Positions 42,532 through 51,909 of a stretch of 64,000 nucleotides of DNA are shown here, piece after piece. This DNA comes from Phenylobacterium immobile (ATCC 35973) (GTDB taxonomy: Bacteria > Pseudomonadota > Alphaproteobacteria > Caulobacterales > Caulobacteraceae). The translations under genes and the position numbers were made by a program. Position 1 is the first letter of the stretch; each line of letters begins with the position of its first letter. The stretch lies in contig NZ_CVJQ01000001.1 in the NCBI RefSeq assembly GCF_001375595.1, positions 2,815,816 to 2,879,815 of the forward strand, given 5' to 3'. Below the pieces are notes generated by a model that saw only the letters and a program-made list of their open reading frames with translations, was not told where the DNA came from and did no database searches.

Positions 42532-44313
42532 ATGAAGCAGTTCCTCCTCACGGCGGCGGGCGTGTTCGCCGGCCTTCTCCTGTTTCTGGTGGGCGTGCCG
42601 TTCGTCCTGGTGTCGATGGCGTTGAACGCAACAGCGCCAGCGCCGCTGCCCGCCCGAGCGGTGCTGGAGCTGGACCTGCGCGCGCCGCTGAGCGACCAGT
42701 CGCCGCGTAGCCCGTTGGCGGGCCTGGGCGCCCAGGCCACGTCGGTGATGTCGGTCGTCGAGGCGTTGCGGCGGGCTGAGACCACCGACGAGGTGAAGGG
42801 GCTGTTGATCCGCCTGCCGGAGGGCGGCCTGGAGCCGGCCGCAGCGGACGAGATTCGCCTGGCGATCCTGCGGTTGCGGGCCGCCGGCAAGCCGGTGATC
42901 GCCCACAGTCAGGGGATCTATCCCTCGGGGGCCGTGACCTCGACCTACATGCTGGCCGCCGCCGCCGATCAGTTCTGGATCCAGCCCGGCGCCGCCTTCC
43001 AGGTCACCGGCCTCGCCAATGAAAGCCTGTTCCTGAAGCGCTTCTTCGACCGTTACGGCGTCGTCGCCGACTATGAGCAGCGCTACGAGTACAAGAACGC
43101 GGTCAACGGCTACCTCTACAGCGACTACACGCCGGCGCACCGCGAGGCGGAGCTGTCGTGGATGAGCGCGGTCTACGACTCCACCCTCACCACCGCCGCC
43201 AACGACCGCAAGCTGTCGCCAGTGGTCCTGCGGCGGAAGATCGAGGGCGGGCCCTATGGCGCCGCCGACGCCGTGCGCCTGAAGCTCGCCGACCGGCTCG
43301 GCCAGGTCGCCGAAGCGGAAAAGGCGTTGCTGGATCGCGCCGGCGCGGGCGCGGAGATGGTCGATTTCGAGGACTTCGCCGGCGGCCGGCAGGCGCGCAG
43401 TCGATCCGGCGGCGGCGCAATCGCCGTGATCGAGGGCGAAGGCCCGATCGTCACGGGTCGCGACAGGGGCGGCAACCCGTTCATGGGCGGCTCGAGCATC
43501 TACGCCGACGATATGGCCGAAGCCTTTGAGGCCGCCGTCAAGGACAAGGACATCAAGGCGATCGTTTTCCGGGTCAGTTCGCCCGGCGGTTCGGACACCG
43601 CCTCGGAACAGATCGGGGCGGCGATCCGGGCGGCCAAGGCTGCGGGCAAGCCGGTGGTCGTCTCGATGGGGACCTATGCCGCCTCGGGCGGTTACTGGGT
43701 GGCGACCGACGCTTCGTCGATCTTTGCTGAGCCTACGACCATCACCGGCTCCATTGGCGTCTTTGGCGGCAAGTTCGCCGTCGGACCGGCGCTGGCCAAA
43801 TACGGTGTCGACATGCGCCAACTGGGCGTGGGCTCAAGCTACGCCGGCGCCTTCAGCGCGGGCCGCGGCTTCAGCCCGCAGGAGCGAGCGGCCTTCGCCG
43901 GCTGGATGGACGGCGTCTACGCCCGCTTCATTCAGCGGGTGTCGGAGGGCCGAAAGCTTTCGCCCGAGCGGGTGCGCGAGATCGCCAAGGGTCACGTCTG
44001 GACGGGAGCCCAGGCCAAGCAGCTGGGACTCGTCGATGAACTGGGCGGCTTCTACCAAGCGGTCGACAAGGCCAAGATCCTGGCGAAGCTGGACGGCGAA
44101 CCGCGGCTGAAGCGGTTGACGCCCGGCGCTTCGCCGTTCCAGGCGATCGAGCGAATGCTGGGGGTCTCGGCCTCATCGGCCCGCACCCTGGCGGCGGCGG
44201 CCTGGCTGTTCGGCGACCCGCGGGCGCAAGGCGTCATGGATCAGCTGGCCGAGGCGCGTATGCGCGAAGGCGGCGCCATGGTGCTGTCGACCGAGCGGCT
44301 GCAGGCGCGCTGA
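42532..44313 (+). CDS. sppA: Signal peptide peptidase SppA (67K type)
   Basis: This 593-residue inner-membrane protease degrades leftover signal peptides after secretion. An N-terminal TM anchor (FLLTAAGVFAGLLLFLVGVPFVLV) is followed by tandem ClpP-like domains. The Ser-Lys dyad is visible: Lys in RYEYKNAVNGY (about residue 188, first half) and Ser in YAASGGYWVA (about residue 385, second half). The length matches the long E. coli type. It converges on the aspartyl-protease lipoprotein gene with only 4 bp between stop codons. Confidence 0.93.
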   Translation: MKQFLLTAAGVFAGLLLFLVGVPFVLVSMALNATAPAPLPARAVLELDLRAPLSDQSPRSPLAGLGAQATSVMSVVEALRRAETTDEVKGLLIRLPEGGLEPAAADEIRLAILRLRAAGKPVIAHSQGIYPSGAVTSTYMLAAAADQFWIQPGAAFQVTGLANESLFLKRFFDRYGVVADYEQRYEYKNAVNGYLYSDYTPAHREAELSWMSAVYDSTLTTAANDRKLSPVVLRRKIEGGPYGAADAVRLKLADRLGQVAEAEKALLDRAGAGAEMVDFEDFAGGRQARSRSGGGAIAVIEGEGPIVTGRDRGGNPFMGGSSIYADDMAEAFEAAVKDKDIKAIVFRVSSPGGSDTASEQIGAAIRAAKAAGKPVVVSMGTYAASGGYWVATDASSIFAEPTTITGSIGVFGGKFAVGPALAKYGVDMRQLGVGSSYAGAFSAGRGFSPQERAAFAGWMDGVYARFIQRVSEGRKLSPERVREIAKGHVWTGAQAKQLGLVDELGGFYQAVDKAKILAKLDGEPRLKRLTPGASPFQAIERMLGVSASSARTLAAAAWLFGDPRAQGVMDQLAEARMREGGAMVLSTERLQAR

Positions 44314-44317
44314 GGCC

Positions 44318-45343
44318 TCAGCCGACCCGGCGTTCGCGTAAAGGATCGGGGTAAAAGACGATGCGGCGGCGGCCATAATCCAGCTCGATCGCGTCGAACT
44401 GGCTCATGACATCGACGCCGATCAGGATGCTGGGCTGCTTGGCTAGATCCCAGAGATCGAAGATGTGCAGGGGCGCGAACACGGCGCCCAGGCCTGCGAT
44501 GTTCAGGCCCCCCAGCCGCAGCCGCGGCAAGACGGCGAAGCGCCCGGTCGCCCGCTGACCCGTGGCGCTGATCAGGGCCGTTTCAATAGGCGGCCCCCGC
44601 AGATCCTGCCCCGCGCCATTGACCCGATCGAACAGGGCCATGTTGCCGACAGTGCTCTGTGAGCCGGAATCGAGGAACGCCATGATCTTCTTGCCGGAGG
44701 CGTCGGCGCCCACGATGACAAGCTGGCCGAAGCGGTAGCGGCCCTGGGCCACGACCCCGGTTGAGCGCATGGCGGCCGTCGATAAGGCCCCCGTGTTGCG
44801 CTGGCGCATGCCCATGGCGGAGAGATCGGCGCCGGGCCCTGACGGCGCCATCCGCATTTCACGACGACGAAAGTCGAGGATCACCCGCCGTCCGGCCATG
44901 GCGTCGACGCCCAGCAAGCCCGCCGCGCCCAGGCGCGCAGTCGGCAGCAGGGGGGCCTGCTCGATCCTGGCGGCCATGGAATCGATCTGCAGGTCTACGC
45001 GCTGGACAGTGCCGACCTGCTCTGCGCCTGCGATCCCGTGCACCCGCGCCAGGCCACCATCGGAGAGGCCCAACTCCAGGGCGAGTTCGGTGGAAATCAC
45101 GGTCCGGTTAGCGCCGGTGTCGACGACGAAGTCGAAGGGCCCGCGGCCCTGCACCATGACCTTGGCGGTGATCCGGCCGACATCGTCGAGGCCCGTGGCG
45201 ATGGTCGCTTCGCCCGGCAGGGCTTCCGGCGGTCGCGCAAGGTCAGCCAGGTTGATGAGGAACGGCTGCGGCGCGGCGCAGGCGGCAAGGCTCGCGCCCG
45301 TCAGGGTCAGCGCTAGCGTCCGCCGATCGATCACCGTCGTCAT
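44318..45343 (-). CDS. Retropepsin-like aspartyl protease lipoprotein
   Basis: This is a 341-residue protein with a lipoprotein-like signal (RRTLALTLTGASLAAC). Two retropepsin-type domains are visible in one chain: FDFVVDTGANRTVIS at about residues 70-85 and MAFLDSGSQSTVGN at about residue 220. Each holds the Asp-(T/S)-Gly catalytic triplet, and each is followed by a typical hydrophobic-Gly flap region (GLLGVDAM, ILIGVDVM). A two-lobed single chain suggests a pepsin-like internal dimer. It is probably periplasmic and tethered. No substrate is known. Confidence 0.85.
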   Translation of the reverse strand: MTTVIDRRTLALTLTGASLAACAAPQPFLINLADLARPPEALPGEATIATGLDDVGRITAKVMVQGRGPFDFVVDTGANRTVISTELALELGLSDGGLARVHGIAGAEQVGTVQRVDLQIDSMAARIEQAPLLPTARLGAAGLLGVDAMAGRRVILDFRRREMRMAPSGPGADLSAMGMRQRNTGALSTAAMRSTGVVAQGRYRFGQLVIVGADASGKKIMAFLDSGSQSTVGNMALFDRVNGAGQDLRGPPIETALISATGQRATGRFAVLPRLRLGGLNIAGLGAVFAPLHIFDLWDLAKQPSILIGVDVMSQFDAIELDYGRRRIVFYPDPLRERRVG

Positions 45344-45395
45344 ATCGCGAAGCGGCGCCGATTTTGACGCCCGCGCAAGTGAATTCGCCGCAAAG

Positions 45396-45425
45396 AAAAG
45401 GGGCGGCGGATTGCTCCGCCGCCCC
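45396..45425 (-). terminator. Terminator of the TonB-dependent receptor gene
   Basis: A perfect 11-bp stem GGGGCGGCGGA with a TTGC loop (45400-45425) lies 25 bp past the receptor stop. On the minus strand it is followed by TTTTCTTT. Confidence 0.85.
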
Positions 45426-45449
45426 TCAACTTTTCCAGAGGTCCGCGAT

Positions 45450-48446
45450 TTAGAAGGTCGCGGTGAAACCGATGAACATCTGGCGACCCAGCAGATCGTA
45501 GGTCGGATAGGTGTTCGGTTGGCCCGTGCCCGCGTAGGTCGAGTTGATCAGCGGCGGGTCTTGGTCGAAGAGGTTGTTCACGCCGAGGCGCAGGGCGACC
45601 ATGTCGTTCACAGTCCACACGCCGGAAAGGTCGATGTAGGTGCGAGCGGGCAGGGTGTGGTTGAACTTGTCAACCGTGCCACGGCCAATCGTCGGTTCGT
45701 CAGTGTCACGTTCAAAGGTCGTGCCACCGATATAGCGCCACGCGACGGAGGCTTGGACGTCCCAGGGGCTCGTCCAGGTCGCGCGCAGGGTGTGACGCCA
45801 TTTCGGGACAATGCCGTCGCAGTTCGGGCCGAAGAGGCCAGCGCAGTCGTAAGCGTCTTCACCGGGAAGCGGGGTCGTCGTGCTCTTCAGAACGCGCGTG
45901 CCGTAGAAGCTGAATGACAGGCGGCCAATGTTGTCCCAGCCCCAGTTTTCCAGCGGCAGGTTGTAGGTCGCCTGGAAGTCGATGCCCGAGGTCGTGCCGG
46001 CCGCCAGGTTGGCGTTGGTGCCGACGATGTAACCAGCGCCCTGAACGCTGGTGCCGAAGATGGTGCCGTTCGGCGCGCGCTTGATGTTGCCGCAGTAGAT
46101 TGGCGAGCCGTCGTTCAGGCAGTTGGTCAGGGAAACGTCCAGCGGCACGTTGCTGATGCCGTTAGTGAGCTTGATGCGGTAGTAGTCGACGCTGGCGGTC
46201 AGGCCGCTCAGCATCGTCGGCGTCAGGGCGAAGCCGACCGAGATCGTCTTAGCCTTTTCCGGGGACAGCACGGGGTTGCCGCCCGTCAGAACCGCGCACT
46301 GGCCAGCCGGGCATTGCGGGATCAGGTTGGTCGATCCGCCGTTGCCGTATTGAAGGGCCGTGACGCCGGTCCGCTGGCATTCCGCAAGGCTCGCCGTCGC
46401 AGGAGCCGCCGCGGTGCCCGAGCAGGGGTCTTCAGGCACGTCGCTGGTGTTGGTCACCGATTGCGGCGTGTAGAGGTCGAGCAGGTTCGGCGCGCGGATG
46501 GCGCGGTTGTAAGCGCCGCGGAACTTGATGTCATCGATAGGCGCCCATTGGAAACCAACCTTGTAGGTCGTCGCCTTGATGCCCGTCGAATAGTCCGAGT
46601 AGCGGATGGCGCCCTCGGCGAGCAGTTCCTTGGCGAAGGCGACGTCCTGCGCGAGCGGGATGCGGGCTTCACCGTAGACTTCGTGGACGCTCATCGAGTT
46701 GTCGAGGATCACCGAAGCGCCGCCAGCGCCGGACAGGTCGCCGCTGAGTTGGGCGACGTCAGGCGTGTAGGTCAGGGTGTCACGACGGGTTTGGCCGCCG
46801 AAGGAGACGCCGACGCCATCACGAGCGTAGGGCGACTTGACGCCGTAATCACCGAGATCGCCGGTGATGTTGGCTTCGATGACTTCCTGCGTGGTGGTGC
46901 CGCGCGAGGTGCCGGTCACATCGAGGTAGTCGAGCGCGGCTTGCGTGACGCCGCCGTCCTTGAAGATGTTGAAGGGCACGCAGGAGCCGCCGCTGATGCA
47001 GACGGGGCCGTTCGGGCCGTTCACGACTTGGAGGCCATTGGCGATTTTGCTGATGGCCAGGTAGTTCTCCGAGGCCTGCGCCAGGGTCGTGCGGTAGTAG
47101 GAGCCGTAGAGGTCATACTTCCAAGGGCCGACCAGGTCGCCGCGCGTACCGATGACGCCACGGTAGTTGGTGTGCTCGTAGAAGCTGTTACGGCCGCCGC
47201 CTTCGATGTTCCGACGACCAATGTTCAGGTCGACGCTGTCGCCCGACGCGATCTGCGCCGGCGTACAGAAGGTGTTGGCTTGTTGGGCGCTCAGGAACGG
47301 GTTGTTACAGTTCACCAGGAAGCCGCCGTTCGGCGAGTTGCCCGAGCCCTGGAACAGGCCGGTCGGGGCGATCTGCACGTTCGTCCGGTCGTTCATGAAG
47401 CCGAATTCGGCGTAGGGCGTGAAGTGGTTGTTCACTTCATAACGCGCCAGGAAGCCAGCCGAATAGCGGGTCGATTGCTGCAGCAGGAACGAATAGGCGT
47501 TCGAGTTGAACAGCGCGGGCGGCGTCGTCGGGGCGGAGCCACGAACGATGAAGTTGTTGCCCAGGACCGAATAGGCCGTGCCGCCGATATCGGCGCGTTG
47601 GAACAGGTTGGAGTTCGACGAACCGGCGCAGGACGCCACGCCAGCGGCGTTGACGTTGACCTGACAGGCCGAGTAGTCGCGCTTGCCCTGGGTGACGGGG
47701 TCTTGCTCGTGCCAGGTCAGGTAGGCGGTGACGTTGCCGTTACCGTCCGCCGAATTGGCGCCCATGGTCAGGCTGAGGTCGCGGGACTTGCCATCCCAGG
47801 CGTTCTTCGGATTGACCACGGTCGCCGGATAGAGGCGCGAGACCGTCTCATTGTGTTGATTGTGCTGGAACACACCGAAGCGGCCATCCAGCTGAATGCC
47901 CTCAAAGTTGCGCTTCATCACGAAGTTCACGACGCCGGCGATGGCGTCCGAACCGTAGGTCGCAGACGCGCCGCCGGTCAGCACTTCGATCCGGTCGATC
48001 AGCTGCGAGGGGATCTGGTTGATATCGGGCGAAGGATTAGGGTTGCCGGTGTTCGGGTCGCCGATGCCGAGACGACGACCGTCGACCAGCACCAGGGTGC
48101 GGGTCTGGCCGAGGCCGCGGAGGTCAACGGTCGCGACGCCGCCCGGACCCGACAACGGGTTGGACGACGAGGACAGACCGGCGCCCGCGCTTTGCGAGAC
48201 CATCGGCAATTGGTTCAGGATGTCGGCGGTGACCGGGCGACCGCCCAGAACGACGTCCTGCGAACCAACGACCTGGATCGGGCTAACGCTCGACAGGTTC
48301 GGCTGCGGAATCCGCGAGCCAGTCACGACGATTTCGGAAACGTCAGCTTCCTGCGCCGCAACCTGCGTAGCGGATAGACCCAACAGGGCCGCCCCTACCA
48401 ACAGGGAGGACACCCTTAGGCGCCCTCGGTTTGAAACGATGTTCAA
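45450..48446 (-). CDS. TonB-dependent outer-membrane receptor
   Basis: This 998-residue protein has a signal peptide (LRVSSLLVGAALLGLSATQVAA), a TonB box-like start (EADVSEIVVTGSRIPQ), a plug domain (PVTADILNQLPMVSQS, GLGQTRTLVLVDGRRLG, PSQLIDRIEVLTGGASATYGSDAIAGVVNFVMKRNF), a large 22-strand barrel, and a terminal motif RQMFIGFTATF ending in Phe. The first codon is TTG, preceded by GGAGG at good distance. Receptors of this length in Caulobacterales often import plant oligosaccharides or peptides; the ligand here is unknown. Confidence 0.93.
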   Translation of the reverse strand: MNIVSNRGRLRVSSLLVGAALLGLSATQVAAQEADVSEIVVTGSRIPQPNLSSVSPIQVVGSQDVVLGGRPVTADILNQLPMVSQSAGAGLSSSSNPLSGPGGVATVDLRGLGQTRTLVLVDGRRLGIGDPNTGNPNPSPDINQIPSQLIDRIEVLTGGASATYGSDAIAGVVNFVMKRNFEGIQLDGRFGVFQHNQHNETVSRLYPATVVNPKNAWDGKSRDLSLTMGANSADGNGNVTAYLTWHEQDPVTQGKRDYSACQVNVNAAGVASCAGSSNSNLFQRADIGGTAYSVLGNNFIVRGSAPTTPPALFNSNAYSFLLQQSTRYSAGFLARYEVNNHFTPYAEFGFMNDRTNVQIAPTGLFQGSGNSPNGGFLVNCNNPFLSAQQANTFCTPAQIASGDSVDLNIGRRNIEGGGRNSFYEHTNYRGVIGTRGDLVGPWKYDLYGSYYRTTLAQASENYLAISKIANGLQVVNGPNGPVCISGGSCVPFNIFKDGGVTQAALDYLDVTGTSRGTTTQEVIEANITGDLGDYGVKSPYARDGVGVSFGGQTRRDTLTYTPDVAQLSGDLSGAGGASVILDNSMSVHEVYGEARIPLAQDVAFAKELLAEGAIRYSDYSTGIKATTYKVGFQWAPIDDIKFRGAYNRAIRAPNLLDLYTPQSVTNTSDVPEDPCSGTAAAPATASLAECQRTGVTALQYGNGGSTNLIPQCPAGQCAVLTGGNPVLSPEKAKTISVGFALTPTMLSGLTASVDYYRIKLTNGISNVPLDVSLTNCLNDGSPIYCGNIKRAPNGTIFGTSVQGAGYIVGTNANLAAGTTSGIDFQATYNLPLENWGWDNIGRLSFSFYGTRVLKSTTTPLPGEDAYDCAGLFGPNCDGIVPKWRHTLRATWTSPWDVQASVAWRYIGGTTFERDTDEPTIGRGTVDKFNHTLPARTYIDLSGVWTVNDMVALRLGVNNLFDQDPPLINSTYAGTGQPNTYPTYDLLGRQMFIGFTATF

Positions 48447-48731
48447 GTTTTTGATCCTCCAACGGACTCGCCTGCATCGCGGCGGCGGGCCCGGCGCCCA
48501 CTAGGTTCGGTCCCAGCGCCCAAGGAGAGCGCCGGTTACATTGGAGTTACGAGCGTAACCGCGGGAGGGTCAACGCGCTTTCAAGGCAAAGAGGGCGGAA
48601 CGGCGCCAAACTGTCTCATTCTGGTCACAGATGACGCCCCCGTCACAGCATGATCCGCCGCGAATGCGCTCGTATGCGGATGATTTAACCGCGAACCGTT
48701 GGAATGAGGGCTGAACAGTTTCTTAATACTG

Positions 48732-50429
48732 TCAGGAATGCGGCGGCGCGGGGCCTCGGGCGAAGGGCTGGGCTGTAACAGCCGGGCCCTTGCCCTTCAC
48801 GCACATGAAGCGCGTCGGATGCCAATCCACGAGATTGTCGACGAAGCCGGTGACCTTGGGGCTGACCAGGTTCTTGTTCACGTAGAAGAAGGTCGGGGCG
48901 ACGGTGGAGTCGTTCAACATGGTCGCCTCGGCCTGCGCGAGATATTGCGCCCGCTTGGACGCGTCGGGTTCGGAATCGCTCTTGGCGACCAGGGCGTCGA
49001 AGGCGGCGCTCTTGTAGTCGCCGTAGTTCTGCGCGCCGGTCGACGACATCATCAGATAGAGAAAGCTGATCGGGTCGTTGAAGTCGGCGATCCAGGCCGC
49101 GTCGGCCACCTGGAAGTCGCGGCTGCGGTAGGCGGCGTAGGCGATCTGGCTCTCGTTCTGCTGCAGGGTGGCGTCGACGCCGACGGCCTTCCAGTCGGCC
49201 TGGATCGCCGGCATGACCAGCGATGGGTCGGCGGAGTTGCGATGCTTGATCTCAACCTTCAGCGGGTTCTTCGGCCCATAGCCGGCGGCCGCCAGAAGTC
49301 TGCGCGCCTCGGCCTGACGCTGTTCCAGCGTCCAGCTCGCCCAGCCGGGCTTGGCGGGCGGCACATAGCCGGCCACGCCCGGCGGGATGAAGGTGTAGGC
49401 TGGCGACTGGCCGCCGCGCAGCAGTTTGCCTGTAATGAAGTCGCGGTCGATGGCCATGTTGAGCGCCTGGCGCACGCGCTTGTCCTTGAACGCCGGGACA
49501 TGGGTGTTGAAGGCCAGGTAGGAGACGCCGAGGTAGGTGTGGGTGCGCACGTAACCCGGCATTTCCTTTTTCAGGAAGGCGATGCGGTTGGACTGGATAT
49601 CAGTGTTGAAGTCGAGTTCGCCGCGCTTCACGCGCCGCTCGGCGCTGACCGCATCGGTGGTGGGGTAGTAGTAGACCTGGTCGACACAGACCTTGTCGGC
49701 CTCGAAGAACCTGGGGTTCTTCACCGCCTTCACATAGTCGCCGAGCCGCCAGGCCGTGATCCGGTAGGGGCCGTTGGAGACGAAGTGCTCGGGCTTGCTC
49801 CAGGCGTCGCCCCACTTTTCAACCACATGTTTGGGCACCGGCATCATGGTCTGGTGGGTCGCCAGCTGCGGCAGGTAGGGCGCCGGGTGGGAGAGCGTGA
49901 TCTCCACGATCTTGGGCGAGACCGCGCGCACGCCGAGCGTCTCAGGCGCGGCCTTGCCGTCCGCGATCGGCTGGGCGCCTTTGATCAGATAGAGGAGCGA
50001 GGCGTACTCTGACGCCGTCGACGGCATGAGGATGCGGCGGAAGGAAAAGACGAAGTCATCCGCGGTCACTGGCACGCCATCGGACCAGACAGCGTCGCGC
50101 AGGTAGAAGGTCCAGACCAGGCCGTCGGGACTGGTCGTCCAGCGCTCCGCCATGCCCGGGATGGCCGAGGCGTCGGCCGCCACCTGGGTCAGGCCGATCA
50201 GGTTGTCGAGGAGGATACGGTGCTCCCAGGTGCCCGTGGTCTTGTGCGGATCGAGCGAGATCGGCTCAGAGTTGTTGCCGATCTGCAGGCAGACCGCGCC
50301 GGCCGGACAGGGTGCGCGGGCGGCTGGCTTGGGCGTGCAGCCCTGCGCGAACACGGCGGCGCCCAGAATGGCGATGATGAGAAGATTGCGCCCGGCCCGG
50401 CCGGCGGCTTCAATGGGACGGCGTAACAT
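48732..50429 (-). CDS. oppA: Oligopeptide ABC transporter substrate-binding lipoprotein (OppA-like)
   Basis: This is a protein of about 565 residues with a lipoprotein signal ending in VFAQGC, so it is tethered at the inner membrane. The SBP family 5 signature is present: GNNSEPISLDPHKTTG, AERWTTSPDGLVWTFYLRDAVWSDGVPVTADDFVFSF, NPRFFEADKV, RQALNMAIDRDFIT and DWKAVGVDATL. Binds peptides for the OppB-OppC permease encoded 0.6 kb upstream on the same strand. A plus-strand gene sits between it and oppC, so it is transcribed separately. The ATG at 50429 is chosen from the signal peptide; open frame upstream overlaps that gene. Confidence 0.9.
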   Translation of the reverse strand: MLRRPIEAAGRAGRNLLIIAILGAAVFAQGCTPKPAARAPCPAGAVCLQIGNNSEPISLDPHKTTGTWEHRILLDNLIGLTQVAADASAIPGMAERWTTSPDGLVWTFYLRDAVWSDGVPVTADDFVFSFRRILMPSTASEYASLLYLIKGAQPIADGKAAPETLGVRAVSPKIVEITLSHPAPYLPQLATHQTMMPVPKHVVEKWGDAWSKPEHFVSNGPYRITAWRLGDYVKAVKNPRFFEADKVCVDQVYYYPTTDAVSAERRVKRGELDFNTDIQSNRIAFLKKEMPGYVRTHTYLGVSYLAFNTHVPAFKDKRVRQALNMAIDRDFITGKLLRGGQSPAYTFIPPGVAGYVPPAKPGWASWTLEQRQAEARRLLAAAGYGPKNPLKVEIKHRNSADPSLVMPAIQADWKAVGVDATLQQNESQIAYAAYRSRDFQVADAAWIADFNDPISFLYLMMSSTGAQNYGDYKSAAFDALVAKSDSEPDASKRAQYLAQAEATMLNDSTVAPTFFYVNKNLVSPKVTGFVDNLVDWHPTRFMCVKGKGPAVTAQPFARGPAPPHS

Positions 50430-50442
50430 GTGGGGCCGATCG

Positions 50443-50970
50443 ATGATGAAGTGTGGAATGACGATGGCGGCCTTGGCGTTCCTCGCCGCCGCGGGGCCGG
50501 TCGGCGCCCAGGGCGCGGCCCCGGCCCGGACCGCGACGATGCAGAGTCTGATCGACTGCCGCAAGATCGCCGCGTCGGACGCCCGCCTGGCCTGCTACGA
50601 CGCCGCCGCGGGCGCCTTCGAGGCGGCCGAGGCCAAGGGCGACATCGTCGTGGTTGATCGCGAACAGGCGACCGCCGTGCGCAAACAGGCCTTCGGCTTC
50701 ACCTTGCCGTCGATCTCGATCTTCGACCGTGGCGAAAAGCCGGAGGACATCGACGAGGTCAATCTGCCGATCACCAGCGCCGTGCGCGACGGCCATGGCA
50801 AGTGGACCCTGGTGCTGGAAGGCGGCCAGGTCTGGCGCCAGATCGACAGCGGCGAATTGTCCCGCAATCCCCGGCCCGGTATGACCGCGAAAATAAAGAA
50901 GGGCGCGATCGGCAGCTACAAGCTGATGGTCGGCGGCGCCATGGCCATCAAGGTGCATCGCGACAACTGA
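50443..50970 (+). CDS. Conserved secreted protein with a CRxI...RLACYD motif
   Basis: This is a protein of about 175 residues with a signal peptide (MTMAALAFLAAAGPVGAQ). Its mature start has LIDCRKIAASDARLACYD, a short Cys-paired motif seen in several families of small periplasmic proteins, including some linked to secretion systems. The rest has VVVDREQATAVRKQAFGF, KWTLVLEGGQVWRQIDSGELS and a C-terminal IGSYKLMVGG. It is divergent from oppA and convergent with oppC, so it interrupts the opp operon. Start could be the ATG at 50443, 50446 or 50458. Function unknown. Confidence 0.75.
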   Translation: MMKCGMTMAALAFLAAAGPVGAQGAAPARTATMQSLIDCRKIAASDARLACYDAAAGAFEAAEAKGDIVVVDREQATAVRKQAFGFTLPSISIFDRGEKPEDIDEVNLPITSAVRDGHGKWTLVLEGGQVWRQIDSGELSRNPRPGMTAKIKKGAIGSYKLMVGGAMAIKVHRDN

Positions 50971-50990
50971 GGCGCGCGCCCGCGCCATCG

Positions 50991-51899
50991 TCAGCGGTCC
51001 TTCGGGTCGATGGCGTCGCGCAGGCCGTCGCCGATGAAGTTGAAGCACATCAGGGTGACGATCATCACCAGCGACGGGAAGATCAGCAGCCAGGGCGCGA
51101 GCTCCATGTCCGAGGCGCCGTTCGAGATGAGCGTGCCCAGGGAGGCCATGGGCGGCTGAACGCCCAACCCCAGGAAGCTTAGGAAGCTCTCGGCCAGGAT
51201 CACCGCGGGGATGGTCAAGGTGACGTAGACGACCACCGGCCCCAGCAGGTTCGGCACGATGTGGCGGGCGATGATCGCGCTCTGGCCGAGACCTGCAGCG
51301 CGGGCGGCCTCGACGAACTCCTTGTGCTTCAGCGTCAGCGTCTGGCCGCGGACGATGCGGCTCATGGTCAGCCATTCCACCGCCCCGATCGCCACGAAGA
51401 TCAGGATGATGTTGGAGCCGAAGGTGACCATCAGGAGGATGACGAAAAAGATGAAGGGCAGCGAATAGAGCACATCGACGAAGCGCATCATCAGCTCGTC
51501 CACCCGGCCGCCGAGGTAGCCGGCGGTCGCGCCCCAGATCACGCCGATGATCAGCGACACCACCGTCGCCACCAGGCCGATGGCCAGCGAGACGCGCAAG
51601 CCCATCAGGAGGCGGGCCAACAGGTCACGGCCCAGGCTGTCGGTTCCGATGACATGGCCGTTCTGCAGCGGCCCCATCCAGACGTCGTTCTTGTTGATCT
51701 CGTCGTAGGTGTAGGCGGTGAGGTGCGGGCCGACGATCGCGGCGACCACCAGGACACCCAGGATAATCATGCTGGCGACGGCGGCCTTATTCCGGAACAG
51801 CCGGCGGCGCGCGTCATCCCAAAGGCTGCGGCCCTTGAGCGCCGCGATCTCCATGGTCTCGGCGCCCTTGCGGGAGCCCGGGGCGAGGATGGTGCTCAT
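50991..51899 (-). CDS. oppC: Oligopeptide ABC transporter permease OppC
   Basis: This is a 302-residue permease with six predicted TM helices (MIILGVLVVAAIVGP, LVATVVSLIIGVIWGAT, FFVILLMVTFGSNIILIFVA and others). The EAA loop that docks with the ATPase is EFVEAARAAGLGQSAIIARHIVPNLL. A DppC-like N-terminus and the LSFLGLGVQPPMASLGTLI motif are present. The ATG at 51899 has GAGG in front. It follows oppB by 10 bp. No OppD or OppF ATPase genes lie in this window. Confidence 0.92.
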   Translation of the reverse strand: MSTILAPGSRKGAETMEIAALKGRSLWDDARRRLFRNKAAVASMIILGVLVVAAIVGPHLTAYTYDEINKNDVWMGPLQNGHVIGTDSLGRDLLARLLMGLRVSLAIGLVATVVSLIIGVIWGATAGYLGGRVDELMMRFVDVLYSLPFIFFVILLMVTFGSNIILIFVAIGAVEWLTMSRIVRGQTLTLKHKEFVEAARAAGLGQSAIIARHIVPNLLGPVVVYVTLTIPAVILAESFLSFLGLGVQPPMASLGTLISNGASDMELAPWLLIFPSLVMIVTLMCFNFIGDGLRDAIDPKDR

Positions 51900-51909
51900 G
51901 CCCAGTTCC

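Noticed and set aside
46314..48377. Long plus-strand open frame opposite the TonB receptor gene
   Set aside because: The receptor on the minus strand has full family motifs; this frame is Arg/Val/Asp-rich shadow sequence.
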